DNA of 64,000 bases from Spirochaetaceae bacterium (GCA_007694005.1 RECN01000063.1:1-64000); one strand, 5' to 3'; counted from the first letter of the stretch, positions 18,231-28,055 are shown. Notes: generated by a model from the sequence alone, not told the origin. Made by a program: numbers and translations.

Positions 18231-18938
18231 CTGATCTTCGAGTATCAGCATGGTTGCCGGGTCAAGCCTTAGATGCAGGTCCTGCCCGCCGGGGTAGGTT
18301 TCGTGATCCTTCACGAGCCGGAGCGTGACATGGTGCTGTTCCGGGGTCAGGGTTATCAACAGACTCAGATCGTCGGATATGTGCATAAGACGGTGTGGAA
18401 CGCCCCGCTCATCGGGCTCAGGATCCTCACGACGAAGCGTCGCACTGATCCATACGGTAACCCCAAGCTCGCGTGCAAAGTTGTGCAGGACATCCATTGA
18501 TTCGGTGGTCAGTGACGTGAGATCAAGGCCGTCAATAACAATCATGTCGGCGCTGAAGCCACCGTCGGTCACCATGGCCCTGAGGCTACGGAAGACCTGT
18601 TCCAGGGATGAACCCTTTTCGTTGAAATTCATGATAACGCGACGTTCGACAACCTCGTCGTGTACTTCCATCGCGTTCTGGAGATTCTGACGGGTGGCGA
18701 TCTCCTTGAAAATGTCCTCGTACCAGCTGATTATGTGATCAGTTTTGCCGGCGAAACTGACATGTATCACGTGCTGCCCCTGAAACAGCGAATCGGTCGC
18801 GATATGTACCAGACAGGCCGTCTTCCCGACGCCTTTCCTTGACGCGATGACTCCAATCGATCCGGGATTCAATCCCCCGTGTGTTGAGCGCTCGAGTATC
18901 CGCAGGGGACTTCGTTTAACAAGTTCTTCCTTAACCAT
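18228..18938 (-). CDS. RecA/KaiC-like P-loop ATPase of unknown role
   Basis: A 236-residue protein with a single RecA-like domain. Walker A is ASRKGVGKT at about residues 32-40 and Walker B is MIVIDGLD near 145. The overall arrangement is like KaiC/RadA/DnaB-type ATPases but no helicase or Lon-like domain is attached. It could act on DNA or as a regulatory ATPase. The ATG at 18938 is preferred to one 24 bases upstream because GAGAGG lies seven bases before it. It follows fusA by 52 bases on the same strand. Confidence 0.65.
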   Translation of the reverse strand: MVKEELVKRSPLRILERSTHGGLNPGSIGVIASRKGVGKTACLVHIATDSLFQGQHVIHVSFAGKTDHIISWYEDIFKEIATRQNLQNAMEVHDEVVERRVIMNFNEKGSSLEQVFRSLRAMVTDGGFSADMIVIDGLDLTSLTTESMDVLHNFARELGVTVWISATLRREDPEPDERGVPHRLMHISDDLSLLITLTPEQHHVTLRLVKDHETYPGGQDLHLRLDPATMLILEDQ

Positions 18939-18990
18939 TGCTGTGCCTCTCTGTTCTCTCATTCAGATAATAATCGCATGCCCGAAACAG

Positions 18991-21084
18991 CTACTTCTGC
19001 TCGGCCTTCCGCTTTGCCTCATATTCCTTCTTGAGTTCTTCAGACACGCTCTGAGGAACTTTACCGTACTTCAGAAACTCCATTGAATACTCAGCTTTCC
19101 CCTGCGTCAATGACCGCAGCACGGTTGAGTACCCGAACATTTCGGATAGCGGAACTTCGGCTTCCACGACAGAGAAGACACCTTCGTCAGAAGACGTGAG
19201 AATGATGCCTCGACGCTGGTTGATGCTCGCAAATATGTTGCCCTGATACTCTGTTGGCCCTTCGACCACGACCTTCATGATTGGTTCGAGGATGATGGGC
19301 TTCGCTTTCGCATAGGCCTGCTTGAAACAGCCGATGGCGGCCTGCTGGAAGGCCATATCGGAGCTGTCGACCGGGTGCGTGCTTCCGTCGTTAATGGTGA
19401 CCTTGACGCCGACAATGGGGAAGCCGATCAGCGATCCTTTCTGCATGGTCGCCTTAAAACCCTTGTCGCAACTGGGAATGTAATCATTCGGTATGACACC
19501 ACCCTTGATCGCGTCTACGAACTCGTAATCCTTACCTTCTTCGTTAAGCGGCTCCATGAAACCTGCAACGCGTGCAAACTGTCCTGAACCACCGGTCTGT
19601 TTCTTGTGGGTATAGTCGAACTCCGCCATCTGGCTTATTGCCTCACGATAGGCAACCTGAGGAGCACCGGTCTCTACATCTGCTTTGTACTCGCGGCGCA
19701 TGCGTTCGATGTATACGTCGAGATGCAACTCACCCATACCCTGTATGATCGTCTCATTGGATTCGGGATCCACAAAGGTACGAAAGGTCGGATCTTCTTT
19801 CGCGAACCGGTTCAGGGCCTTACCCATGTTCCCCTCAGATTTTTTGTCTTTCGGAGAGATCGCAAGGGATATGACCGGATTCGGGACGTACATCGAAGTC
19901 ATGGAGTAATTGTTGCTGGGATCACAGAAGGTATCGCCGCTGGCACAGTCGATGCCGAAAAGCGCAACGATGTCGCCAACAGGCGCCTCGGTTATGTCGT
20001 CCATTTTATTCGCGTGCATGCGAATGAGACGCCCGACCTTGAACTTTTTCTGCGACCGGGTATTGAAAAGTTCATCACCTTTCTTGATCGAACCCTGGTA
20101 GATACGGATGTAGGTCAGCTGACCATACTGTGTGTCTTCAAGTTTAAACGCGAGTGCGACGGTTGGCTTGCTTTCGTCACTGACAAGTGTAACGCGTTCC
20201 TCTCCCTTGTCGAGATCGAGGGCCATGTTCGTGACCTGCGTCGGATTCGGAAGAAAATTGACGACACCGTCGAGCAGCGGCTGAACACCCCGGTTCTTGT
20301 AGGCGGAACCGATAAACACCGGGAGAAGCTCACGCTTGAGTACGCCAGCCCGAACGGCTGAGAGCACCTGATCTACGGTATGCTCGCCTTCAAGATACGC
20401 TTCCGCAAGTTCGTCGCTGAACATGCTCGCCGCGTCGAGCAGCTCTTCGTGGCGCTTTTCTGCCTCCGCCTTCAGCTCCTCGGGGATTTCCTCTTCCCGA
20501 ACCATCTCTCCTGCAGCGCCGTCGAAATAGATCGCCTTCATCGAGATCAGGTCAACGATTCCCTGGAACTTGTCTTCAAGGCCTATAGGGATCTGCACCA
20601 TGACCGCATTGTGGCCTAGTTTCTCTTTGAGCTGTTCGGCGACTCGCCGCGGGCTTGCGCCGGTACGGTCGCACTTGTTTACAAACGCGATAAACGGTAC
20701 CGAGTAGCGACCGAGCTGTCTGTCTACCGTCAAGGTCTGACTTTGTACACCACCGACCGAATCGAGGACGAGTATCGCTCCGTCAAGTACTCGAAGCGCC
20801 CGCTCAACTTCGATGGTAAAGTCAACGTGACCCGGCGTATCGATAATGTTGATGGGATGCTCTTTCCACGCTACGTTCGTGGCGGCGCTGGCAATCGTAA
20901 TACCGCGCTCACGTTCGAGCTCCATGGAGTCCATCGTTGCGCCGACTCCGTCCTTACCACGAACCTCATGTACAGCGTGAATCTTCTCACAGTAAAACAG
21001 AATCCGCTCGGTGAGCGTTGTCTTACCCGAGTCAATGTGTGCGCTGATTCCTATGTTACGTCGTTTCTCTAGCAGTGAACTCAT
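18991..21084 (-). CDS. fusA: Elongation factor G, spirochaete EF-G1 type
   Basis: A 697-residue translational GTPase. The G motifs are [13 protein letters not shown] and NKCD, and domains II-V are complete. From memory it strongly resembles the Treponema pallidum EF-G encoded by TP0767 ([40 protein letters not shown]), the spirochaete/mitochondrial EF-G1 group. In Borrelia EF-G1 is reported to do translocation while EF-G2 does ribosome recycling, so a second EF-G is expected elsewhere. The start at 21084 is set by GAGG four bases upstream and by the family; longer in-frame starts are unsupported. About 200 bases without a gene precede it. Confidence 0.95.
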   Translation of the reverse strand: MSSLLEKRRNIGISAHIDSGKTTLTERILFYCEKIHAVHEVRGKDGVGATMDSMELERERGITIASAATNVAWKEHPINIIDTPGHVDFTIEVERALRVLDGAILVLDSVGGVQSQTLTVDRQLGRYSVPFIAFVNKCDRTGASPRRVAEQLKEKLGHNAVMVQIPIGLEDKFQGIVDLISMKAIYFDGAAGEMVREEEIPEELKAEAEKRHEELLDAASMFSDELAEAYLEGEHTVDQVLSAVRAGVLKRELLPVFIGSAYKNRGVQPLLDGVVNFLPNPTQVTNMALDLDKGEERVTLVSDESKPTVALAFKLEDTQYGQLTYIRIYQGSIKKGDELFNTRSQKKFKVGRLIRMHANKMDDITEAPVGDIVALFGIDCASGDTFCDPSNNYSMTSMYVPNPVISLAISPKDKKSEGNMGKALNRFAKEDPTFRTFVDPESNETIIQGMGELHLDVYIERMRREYKADVETGAPQVAYREAISQMAEFDYTHKKQTGGSGQFARVAGFMEPLNEEGKDYEFVDAIKGGVIPNDYIPSCDKGFKATMQKGSLIGFPIVGVKVTINDGSTHPVDSSDMAFQQAAIGCFKQAYAKAKPIILEPIMKVVVEGPTEYQGNIFASINQRRGIILTSSDEGVFSVVEAEVPLSEMFGYSTVLRSLTQGKAEYSMEFLKYGKVPQSVSEELKKEYEAKRKAEQK

Positions 21085-21285
21085 ATCACCTCGACCCCTT
21101 ATGCGAAATGCCAAACGTGTTTCGTCTTGAAAAAAAATATGATTGATTGTAGCCGTGCGGTCTTGCTGGTTGTGCTGTATCGTAAAGACTCTGCCCCCGA
21201 TAATCAATACCGGGAGGCGTTCACGGAATATTGATAGTAATCTCACACTTCGCGGGAGAAATGCAAGCGTCAGCCGGTAATAAAC
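21085..21285. other. Intergenic region upstream of fusA
   Basis: No gene is visible. On the minus strand it holds a run of eight T near 21130 and a weak promoter candidate (TTGATT, 17, TACGAT near 21180-21210), plus the GAGG ribosome-binding site next to the fusA start. I saw no convincing riboswitch or terminator stem. Confidence 0.3.
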
Positions 21286-22272
21286 CTATTCTACTACACC
21301 GAAATACACCGCGAGAACGGCTTCGACCTCCGAGCGCGATGCGGAGATACCTCTGTCCGAGACTGCGGAGCGAATCTCATCGAGTGTGGCCTCCGGATTA
21401 CTGCGTTTCTCATCGACCACGGCCGTGACAATATCGTCATCAATGGCACGAAGACGACCAAAGAAACTCTGGTTCGCGACTGCGAGAAGTCCCGAACGCA
21501 GAATGGAGAGCTCCGCCTCCTGGTCCGCAATAAGCTCATTCCGAAGCTCTCGCTGCTCTTCGCGCTGGTCCTCCAGGGCGCCGGCAAGACGCCGATTCTC
21601 CGCAGATAGTTCCTGAACATCGTTCACAAGAATCTCTACAAGTTCGAGCAGCGAAGCGGTAAGCTCGTCTAGTTCGTTGAGCCGGTCGGCCACGATCTCG
21701 GGACGTAAACTGTCGAGGAAGGCAACCGGATCCTGTACAGCACGGAGAATACGTCCGACGAACTGATCCTCGCCGATATACTGACCTCGTAGTCGGATGA
21801 AGAAGTCCCCGACACGGACGCGAAAGTCATACTCCAGTACCTCGTCGAACTGGAATCGGAGCCCAGCAGGAACGTGAGGTAGAAGATTAACGCCTTCGTA
21901 CACGAAACGTGAGGGAATGAGCGCTATCTCGGCGAACCCGCCGATAAAGGTGACCGTCAGGCGTTCGATATCGAGCGTCCGGAGATTCCCGGTGATCGTG
22001 CTGATAACGTCGACGATTGCAATCTGCTGCTCGGACAGGTCGGCTTCCCGGTCGTTTCGTACGTCTATGCGGTCCCCTTCCGGGGTTTCGAGTACAAAAC
22101 GCGTCACACCGCCTTCGACTGTCTCGTCGAGCAGGCGCAGTCCCACTGCCGACGCCCGTTCCGAGGTGTTCGCGTACGCCCCGGAAGCGAGTGCGAGCAG
22201 CAGAACCACCAGCAAAGCCCTTAAGAGCGCAGCTGTTGCACCGTTTCCTGAACGTCCGGCATCTGTCTTCAT
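21286..22272 (-). CDS. Exported protein with C-terminal coiled coil, unknown function
   Basis: A 328-residue protein. A signal peptide spans about 15-36 (LLRALLVVLLLALASGAYA). Residues 40-180 are beta-rich, and about 195-250 form a coiled coil (LLELVEILVNDVQELSAENRRLAGALEDQREEQRELRNEL). A C-terminal helical piece follows. The ATG at 22272 is chosen over a GTG nine bases upstream, which overlaps the GAGGTG ribosome-binding site. It is third in a minus-strand set with a cyclase and a membrane coiled-coil protein (25-base gap), and probably works with them in the envelope. Confidence 0.68.
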   Translation of the reverse strand: MKTDAGRSGNGATAALLRALLVVLLLALASGAYANTSERASAVGLRLLDETVEGGVTRFVLETPEGDRIDVRNDREADLSEQQIAIVDVISTITGNLRTLDIERLTVTFIGGFAEIALIPSRFVYEGVNLLPHVPAGLRFQFDEVLEYDFRVRVGDFFIRLRGQYIGEDQFVGRILRAVQDPVAFLDSLRPEIVADRLNELDELTASLLELVEILVNDVQELSAENRRLAGALEDQREEQRELRNELIADQEAELSILRSGLLAVANQSFFGRLRAIDDDIVTAVVDEKRSNPEATLDEIRSAVSDRGISASRSEVEAVLAVYFGVVE

Positions 22273-22296
22273 ATCGTTCACCTCTGTTTTATCCTC

Positions 22297-23904
22297 TTAC
22301 TCGGTCGAATCCGCTGCGGGGTCGGTCCTGCCTGCGATGTCAAGCAGTACGCGATCGAACGGGCGTATGCTTCGATTGTCGGCGAGATCAAGCAGGCGTG
22401 CGCGAAAACCGCGCGCGGTCTCAAAAAACTCAACCGTGCCTATAAGGCCTTCCGGATCGCGGAAGACGAAAGCACGAACTCCCTCGTCAACATCCCGACT
22501 CGGATCAAGATAGATGTGTATCTGCTCAGCATCCCTCGGGTCGACGACGTAGCCGTCCTCCCGGTCATCCTGAATGAGTTCGCCAAAGGCATGCTCAAAC
22601 TGCGAGAGCTGCGAGCGCAGCTGCTCGGTTTCGCTCGCAATTCGCTCTTCCGCGGCAGTCTGTACCCGTGACAGCTCCTGCCTCGTCTCGTTCAGTTGCC
22701 GGCGGACCGTCTCGAGCTCACTGCTCGCCGTATCGCGCTCGGTAGTCAGGGTGTCGACCGAGGCCTCAAAAGACCGCGTCAGATCCGCTCCGGCCCGGTT
22801 AAGCCCTGCGACGAGAGCCTGCGATCGTGACAGGATCTGATCAAGCGCTTCGGGTACGCTGTTCTCGTAAGGAACCTCGCGCAGACGTTCGACTATCTCG
22901 AACAGCTCATCCACGCTGTTTCGCACCTCGGTGAGCTCGGCCTGTCTGAGCACACCCTGCTCAAGAAGCGCGCGTTCGAAAGCTTCGCTCTCAGACTCTA
23001 TAGAGCCGTCGAAAAATGAAGCCTCGAAGAGACGCGCTATGTCTTCGTCGCTGAAATCCGGGTTGTACAGGAGAAAGAGCTCTTCAAGCTCGGCTTCGTG
23101 TTCAGCGACAAGTCGTGCGATCTCGCCTGCAAACTGCTGCCGGAGCGTGAACTCCACCTGATCCCGGTGCTCTCCGAAAGCACCAAGCTCGTCCTGGTAC
23201 GCGGTTCTCAAGGATGTGATCCGTTCCGTGAGGAACTCCTGCTGTCGCTCTAGTTCCAGGTCAAAGAGCCGTCGCTGGTCGTCGAGAATACCGCGACGGG
23301 CAAGCGCGGCGTTCACCTGCGTCTGATCGAACTCCTGCTCCCGGCGACGAAGAATCTGTTCGCGTTCATCTGCAAGAGCTTCGAGCTGTCCGGTGTACTC
23401 GAGGCGGATCTGCTGCCGCTCGGTCTGCAGGGCCTGTTGAGTACGGGCCAGTTCCACACCGAGAACTGCAATACCTGCATCCGCGCGAAGGCGGGCAAGC
23501 TGCCTGTTGCGTTCAGCCCTCTGTTCCGCAAGCTGCAGCCGCTCATCGCGCTCCTGCTCGAGGCTGCTAATCTGATCTTCGATTTCTTCGAGACGGTTTT
23601 CGGTGCGAAGCCAGGCCTGCAGGACGTCGCGGAGGTTGATCTGCTCAAAGTCACCCGACTCGATCTCTTCGATCTGTGAGCTTCGTTCAATCGCGAAGTT
23701 AACGGCAAACGCGACAATGCTGAACAGAAGGACCATTGCAATAAGAACGCCGGGTACGATGAACGTGCGATTCTTTCTCGTCTTTGCAAACTCAGCATCC
23801 AGATCGTACTGGCTCTGCCGACGCCTGAAGTCCTGGACCGCATCACTGAGAAATACAGACTTACTCTGTTCAACGAGATCCGTTACTTTTCCGTCATTGT
23901 CCAT
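22297..23904 (-). CDS. Membrane-anchored coiled-coil protein, unknown function
   Basis: A 535-residue protein. A cytoplasmic N-terminus of about 45 residues precedes one transmembrane helix (about 49-73, FIVPGVLIAMVLLFSIVAFAVNFAI), then several hundred residues of Glu/Gln/Arg-rich coiled coil, and a compact C-terminal domain of about 90 residues (AEQIHIYLDPSRDVDEGVRAFVFRD). The ATG at 23904 overlaps the 3' end of the cyclase gene by 22 bases, so translation is coupled. It may link the inner membrane to periplasmic partners. No family recognised. Confidence 0.7.
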   Translation of the reverse strand: MDNDGKVTDLVEQSKSVFLSDAVQDFRRRQSQYDLDAEFAKTRKNRTFIVPGVLIAMVLLFSIVAFAVNFAIERSSQIEEIESGDFEQINLRDVLQAWLRTENRLEEIEDQISSLEQERDERLQLAEQRAERNRQLARLRADAGIAVLGVELARTQQALQTERQQIRLEYTGQLEALADEREQILRRREQEFDQTQVNAALARRGILDDQRRLFDLELERQQEFLTERITSLRTAYQDELGAFGEHRDQVEFTLRQQFAGEIARLVAEHEAELEELFLLYNPDFSDEDIARLFEASFFDGSIESESEAFERALLEQGVLRQAELTEVRNSVDELFEIVERLREVPYENSVPEALDQILSRSQALVAGLNRAGADLTRSFEASVDTLTTERDTASSELETVRRQLNETRQELSRVQTAAEERIASETEQLRSQLSQFEHAFGELIQDDREDGYVVDPRDAEQIHIYLDPSRDVDEGVRAFVFRDPEGLIGTVEFFETARGFRARLLDLADNRSIRPFDRVLLDIAGRTDPAADSTE

Positions 23905-25577
23905 ACGCCATTCCAGTTCCTTGGGGCCCGCTGACCGCTCATTCGACGCGTAAAGACCTCGGCGACCTTCAGCCCGCAACGCTTGAAGGCGCGTGTCGAA
24001 TCCGCCCACTTTCCTTCGTAATACAGTTGAAGCCCTTCGCTGTACGCTTCTATGTCCTTTTCAAATGCTTCGTCGATTCGACTCCGCTCTATGGGCCAGT
24101 ACACCTGCTTACCCTGCGTCTTACCCTTCACCTGGACGGTATCGAGTTCCATGAACACGTAGTCCGCGAAATCACGCTCCACCTCGTTTTTCACATACTC
24201 ACTCACGATGACCGGTACGTTGTAGAAACGCGTGAGCCCCTCAAGTCGTGCCGATGAGTTCACGTTATCACCGATTACCGTGTTCACCATTCGCTCTTCG
24301 CTACCTATGTTTCCGTAGAAGACCATTCCACCGTCGATGCCGACACCGATCTCGATGAGTACGGCCTCGTACACGCGCTGTTCGGCGTCGGTGAGCGAAC
24401 CGCGCTTGCGGATAATCTCCTCACGCTTCTCGCTCATCTTGCTGCGTAGCGATGACGCAACGTCGTGCAGCAGGTAGGCTGAACGGATCGCCTGATAGGA
24501 CTTGTTTTCGTCTCCCTTCATGGTGCCGAACACGGCCAGGAGCGCGTCCCCGATGATAGAGCCGATGTCACCGTTGTGACTGTGGATGTGCCGTATGGAC
24601 TGATCGTAGTGCAGATTAAGGAGCTTGATGATGTCGGTCCCGAGCGTCTCGGTCATGAACGTGAAGCTGCGAATATCCGTGAAGAGAACCGTCAGGTCCC
24701 GCTGTACCCCTTCGAGGCGGATCTCGCGCTCCTCGTAAGCCTTTGAGGCGACATCGCGTGCGACAAACTTCTTGAAGATGTTCATGAGGTTGTCGATAGT
24801 CCCGGCAAGACTGTTAAACGCGAGTCCGAGATAGGTCACGTCGTCATTCGGAGCACCTGACATGTCAAGCTGGTTGAGCTCCTGCGAGTCCTGCATAGCC
24901 ATGATTGCCCGCGTAATGATCGGGACAAAGCGCAGGATGTAGCGGATAATGATAACGCCAACAACGAGACACACGAGGGAAATGAGGACGATCAGAATCG
25001 AAATCTGCAGGAAGATTTGTCGTGAGCGGGCAAGAAACTCAGACTCCTGCTCGGCCCTCACGAAGTATGCGTTCCATTCGTTATGCCAGCGATACACCCC
25101 GAGCTGTGGTGCACCTTCCATCTGAAAATTAAAACTTCCGTCGAGTATACCCTCGGTGCGGCGGTCGTTCATCTGATCCAGGGCTTCAGAATCAAACGAG
25201 CCGATCTGGTCGACAGGGCCGGCGAAAAACAGAACGCTCCCGTCCGGTCGCACGGCAAGCGCGAGACTTCCCTCGAACTCAAACCTTGTAGCCGCACTCG
25301 CCTCCATGTTTGCTCGTGCGAGGTCTTCGTCCCCCGTGAACAACAGCAACTCCGCCTGCCTGCTCGCGAACAGATGCAGGTCGTTCAGATCTTTTACCAT
25401 GATCTGGTTCAACAGCCGCGCCTGTTCACCACGATTCAACACAAGATTGATGTAGTTCGAGAAGAAGTTTGAGACAAGCAGGAATGCCGCGAAGATGAAA
25501 ATGATCTTCGTCATTAAGGGGACAACTCGTACCCCGTTAATCTTACGTCCGGCAAGTCTTTCGAAAATATCTTGCAT
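23883..25577 (-). CDS. Membrane-bound class III adenylate/guanylate cyclase
   Basis: A 564-residue sensor cyclase. Transmembrane helix 1 (about 18-47) and helix 2 (about 188-215) flank a periplasmic sensor of about 140 residues; a HAMP-like linker leads to a class III cyclase domain (about 285-480). Metal-binding aspartates are D301 (FTDIRSF) and D344 (IIGDALLAVFG); the transition-state Asn and Arg are N440 and R444 (GDNVNSSARLE). The residue four before D344, usually Lys in adenylate cyclases, is Ser340, so base specificity is uncertain. The ATG at 25577 has AGGA nine bases upstream. First gene of a three-gene set. Confidence 0.88.
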   Translation of the reverse strand: MQDIFERLAGRKINGVRVVPLMTKIIFIFAAFLLVSNFFSNYINLVLNRGEQARLLNQIMVKDLNDLHLFASRQAELLLFTGDEDLARANMEASAATRFEFEGSLALAVRPDGSVLFFAGPVDQIGSFDSEALDQMNDRRTEGILDGSFNFQMEGAPQLGVYRWHNEWNAYFVRAEQESEFLARSRQIFLQISILIVLISLVCLVVGVIIIRYILRFVPIITRAIMAMQDSQELNQLDMSGAPNDDVTYLGLAFNSLAGTIDNLMNIFKKFVARDVASKAYEEREIRLEGVQRDLTVLFTDIRSFTFMTETLGTDIIKLLNLHYDQSIRHIHSHNGDIGSIIGDALLAVFGTMKGDENKSYQAIRSAYLLHDVASSLRSKMSEKREEIIRKRGSLTDAEQRVYEAVLIEIGVGIDGGMVFYGNIGSEERMVNTVIGDNVNSSARLEGLTRFYNVPVIVSEYVKNEVERDFADYVFMELDTVQVKGKTQGKQVYWPIERSRIDEAFEKDIEAYSEGLQLYYEGKWADSTRAFKRCGLKVAEVFTRRMSGQRAPRNWNGVWTMTEK

Positions 25578-25630
25578 ACACACCGATCCTTTTACAGGCC
25601 CCGGTCAGATTAACCCAGGATCGAAATAAA

Positions 25631-25657
25631 TGAAAGTAAGTTGTGCGAATACTTTCA
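25631..25657. repeat. Perfect inverted repeat upstream of purine permease
   Basis: TGAAAGTA (25631-25638) and TACTTTCA (25650-25657) form a perfect 8-bp stem with an 11-base loop, in the gap between the divergent cyclase and permease genes. No T-run follows. It may be an operator; a purine riboswitch is not recognisable here. Confidence 0.5.
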
Positions 25658-25694
25658 CGGTAGAAATACAAAGCAGGCACCAGTCTTATCCTTG

Positions 25695-25723
25695 CAGACC
25701 GGGATAGACTCGTTAATAAAAAT
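25695..25723 (+). promoter_or_regulatory. Candidate promoter of the purine permease gene
   Basis: TTGCAG, a 17-base spacer and AATAAA lie about 25-55 bases before the ATG at 25750. Each box matches consensus at only four of six positions, so this is a moderate candidate. Confidence 0.35.
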
Positions 25724-25749
25724 ACAAACCTTTCTTGGGAGACGCAGAT

Positions 25750-27069
25750 ATGAAGCAGTTTTTCACCCTTTCTGAACTCGGAACGGACGTCAAGACGGAA
25801 GTTCGCGCGGGTTTTGCCACCTTTCTCACGATGGCGTACATTATCGTTGTAAACCCGGCGATCTTAAGCGCGTCGGGAATGCCTGTAGAAGGCGTTGTGT
25901 TTGCAACCATCATGGTCAGCGCACTCAGCTCCATCCTTATGGGCCTTACGGCTAACTTGCCGTTTGCGCTTGCACCGGGAATGGGCATCAACGCGTTCTT
26001 TACCTATAACATCGTACTCGGAATAGAGGGCATGACCTGGGAGACTGCACTCGGGGCAGTGTTTATCTCCGGTATCATCTTTCTCCTCCTCTCGGTGTTC
26101 AAAGTTCGCGAGCTTATCGTAGCTGCCATCCCGCGGAGCCTTCGCTACGCGGTCGCATCCGGTATAGGCCTTTTCCTTGCCTTCATCGGTTTTCAGTGGG
26201 CAGGGTTTATTACCGCAAGTCCGGCTACACTGGTACAGTTCGGTGGCTTGAGTCCGGAGGTAATTATCTTCTCGATCGGACTCTTCGCGACGAGCTGGAT
26301 GGTCATAAAGAAAGTACCCGGGGCGCTCATAATCGGAATCGTGGCGACCAGCGTCATTTCGATAGCTGTAAGCCTCATTCTCGAAAGCACCGGTGCCGAC
26401 GGTTTCGTGAGCCTCCCGGACCGGGCATTCGCGCTTCCAAGCATGGCGGTCTTCTTTCAGCTCGACCTCGTTGGCGCTCTGTCAGTCAGCATGATTCTGC
26501 CGATCTTCACGCTGCTGTTCACCGATATGTTCGACAGCATTTCGACCTTCGTCGGTGTTTCAGAAGTCGGTGGATTCACGGACGAAGAGACCGGACAGCC
26601 TCGTAACGTCGGAAAGGCACTGTTTGTTGACGCTATTTCGACCACATTGAGCGGTCTGTTCGGAACATCAAGCGGTACGACGTACATTGAAAGCGCTGCC
26701 GGGGTTGAAGAAGGCGGACGAAGCGGACTCACGGCTGTTGTTGCCGGGTTGCTCTTCCTTCCCTTCCTTTTTCTCAGCCCCCTGATTCAGTTTGTACCGC
26801 AGGTAGCCGTAGCACCGGTCGTGGTTCTGGTAGGTGTGTTTATGATCAAGCCGGTTCTCAGTATAGACTGGAGCAACTTCGAAGAAAGCATCCCGGCCTT
26901 TCTTGCCCTGATCCTGATTCCCCTTACCTACAACATCACTCAGGGTATCGTCTGGGGATTCCTGTCGTATACCGTAATCAAGGTTCTCGTTGGCAAGGGA
27001 AAGGAAATCACGCCGATGCTCTGGGTTGTTGATGTGTTCGCTATTGCAGCGCTCGTCTACGGAGCCTGA
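25750..27069 (+). CDS. NCS2-family purine permease (AzgA/PbuG-like)
   Basis: A 439-residue inner-membrane transporter with about 12-14 hydrophobic segments. Family signatures are RAGFATFLTMAYIIVVNP near the N-terminus, NLPFALAPGMGINAFFTYNIV, and GTSSGTTYIESAAGVEEGGRSGLTAV, typical of the AzgA-like branch that imports adenine, guanine or hypoxanthine with protons. The ATG at 25750 has GGGAG eight bases upstream, better than an in-frame start 15 bases earlier. It is followed by a strong terminator. Confidence 0.92.
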   Translation: MKQFFTLSELGTDVKTEVRAGFATFLTMAYIIVVNPAILSASGMPVEGVVFATIMVSALSSILMGLTANLPFALAPGMGINAFFTYNIVLGIEGMTWETALGAVFISGIIFLLLSVFKVRELIVAAIPRSLRYAVASGIGLFLAFIGFQWAGFITASPATLVQFGGLSPEVIIFSIGLFATSWMVIKKVPGALIIGIVATSVISIAVSLILESTGADGFVSLPDRAFALPSMAVFFQLDLVGALSVSMILPIFTLLFTDMFDSISTFVGVSEVGGFTDEETGQPRNVGKALFVDAISTTLSGLFGTSSGTTYIESAAGVEEGGRSGLTAVVAGLLFLPFLFLSPLIQFVPQVAVAPVVVLVGVFMIKPVLSIDWSNFEESIPAFLALILIPLTYNITQGIVWGFLSYTVIKVLVGKGKEITPMLWVVDVFAIAALVYGA

Positions 27070-27073
27070 TCAC

Positions 27074-27105
27074 AAAAAAAGCCGCCTCGTTATGAGGCGG
27101 CTTTT
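27074..27105. terminator. Bidirectional rho-independent terminator
   Basis: GCCGCCTC (27081-27088) and GAGGCGGC (27094-27101) form a perfect 8-bp stem with a 5-base loop. A T-run follows on the right and a seven-A run precedes on the left, so it can end both the purine permease transcript and the convergent glycine betaine operon. Confidence 0.92.
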
Positions 27106-27140
27106 CTGTTACCGGCAGCTACGCTGCCGTGTAACAATTC

Positions 27141-28055
27141 TTACTGCATCTGTATTCCGCTCGGAAGCGCTGCGTTAATGGCGTCGAAGTATTCGTCGAC
27201 AACCTGTGCGGCTGCTGCTTCGGGACGTGTGCCGTCAGCCGAAAGAACCATGATCTCGTTGATAGGCTCGTGAAGAGCAAACCAGTCGGTCTCGTCAAAG
27301 AAACGGAACGCCATTTCGTTCTCTTCCTGGAGTCCCTGGCGAACGATCGTGTTAATGGTCTCTTCGTCGCCGAAGATATTGTTCGTGTCTTCGAGAATCT
27401 TGAGGTCAAAGCGTGCGAACTTGATGTGGGGGTCCCAACCGGTTACTACGATCGGTTCTTCACGGGAAATCGCATCCGAGAGCGCACCCATCATGCTTGC
27501 GTCGCTGCCTTCCGTCAGGGTGAAAACACCGAGACCGGCAACGTCATCGTCGATGGCGCCTTCTGTCTGCGACATCATACCAGCGCCCGGATCGATACCG
27601 GTAATGGTGTTGTCAAACATGTCAGCGTTCGCGGCAAGATCCTCGATGCTGTTGATGTCTTCGAGGTAGGTCGGAACGACCAGACCAAGTCCTGCACCAG
27701 TGAAATGCGGTCCGAGGTCTACGAGAACCTCACTATGCTGTTCCCAGAACGCCTCATGTGTTGCCGGCAGCCATGCCGACACGTGCGCGTCGATATCGCC
27801 TACTGCGATCGCTTCCCACATAGCGGGATTTGCGAGCGAAAGAACCTCGACCTGGAAGCCGATTCGTTCCATGACTTCACCGATCAGGAAGGTGTGAGCG
27901 GGCTCGCGGTCCCATTCAACATACCCGATTCGGACGACACCGAGATCGTCCGCTGCTGCTTCACCGGCGCCGCCGGCAAATGCCATTCCGGTAACAAACA
28001 CCAGAATAAGACCAACAAGCATGATGCCTCGCATCATTTTTGTCGTATTGTTCAT
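27141..28055 (-). CDS. Glycine betaine/proline betaine-binding protein
   Basis: A 304-residue OpuAC/ProX-type solute-binding protein. A signal peptide ends near FAGGAGEAAA. The mature protein starts with VRIGYVEWDREPAHTFL and contains tryptophans in AMWEAI, VSAWLPATHE and VVTGWDPH expected for the aromatic betaine-binding cage. It captures compatible solutes outside the inner membrane for the adjacent permease. A perfect AGGAGG precedes the ATG, consistent with high expression. A 134-base gap with a small stem-loop separates it from the permease gene. Confidence 0.93.
   Translation of the reverse strand: MNNTTKMMRGIMLVGLILVFVTGMAFAGGAGEAAADDLGVVRIGYVEWDREPAHTFLIGEVMERIGFQVEVLSLANPAMWEAIAVGDIDAHVSAWLPATHEAFWEQHSEVLVDLGPHFTGAGLGLVVPTYLEDINSIEDLAANADMFDNTITGIDPGAGMMSQTEGAIDDDVAGLGVFTLTEGSDASMMGALSDAISREEPIVVTGWDPHIKFARFDLKILEDTNNIFGDEETINTIVRQGLQEENEMAFRFFDETDWFALHEPINEIMVLSADGTRPEAAAAQVVDEYFDAINAALPSGIQMQ

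Noticed and set aside
25584-25749. Purine riboswitch upstream of the purine permease gene
   Set aside because: I looked for the conserved loop and junction sequences of the purine aptamer and found none.
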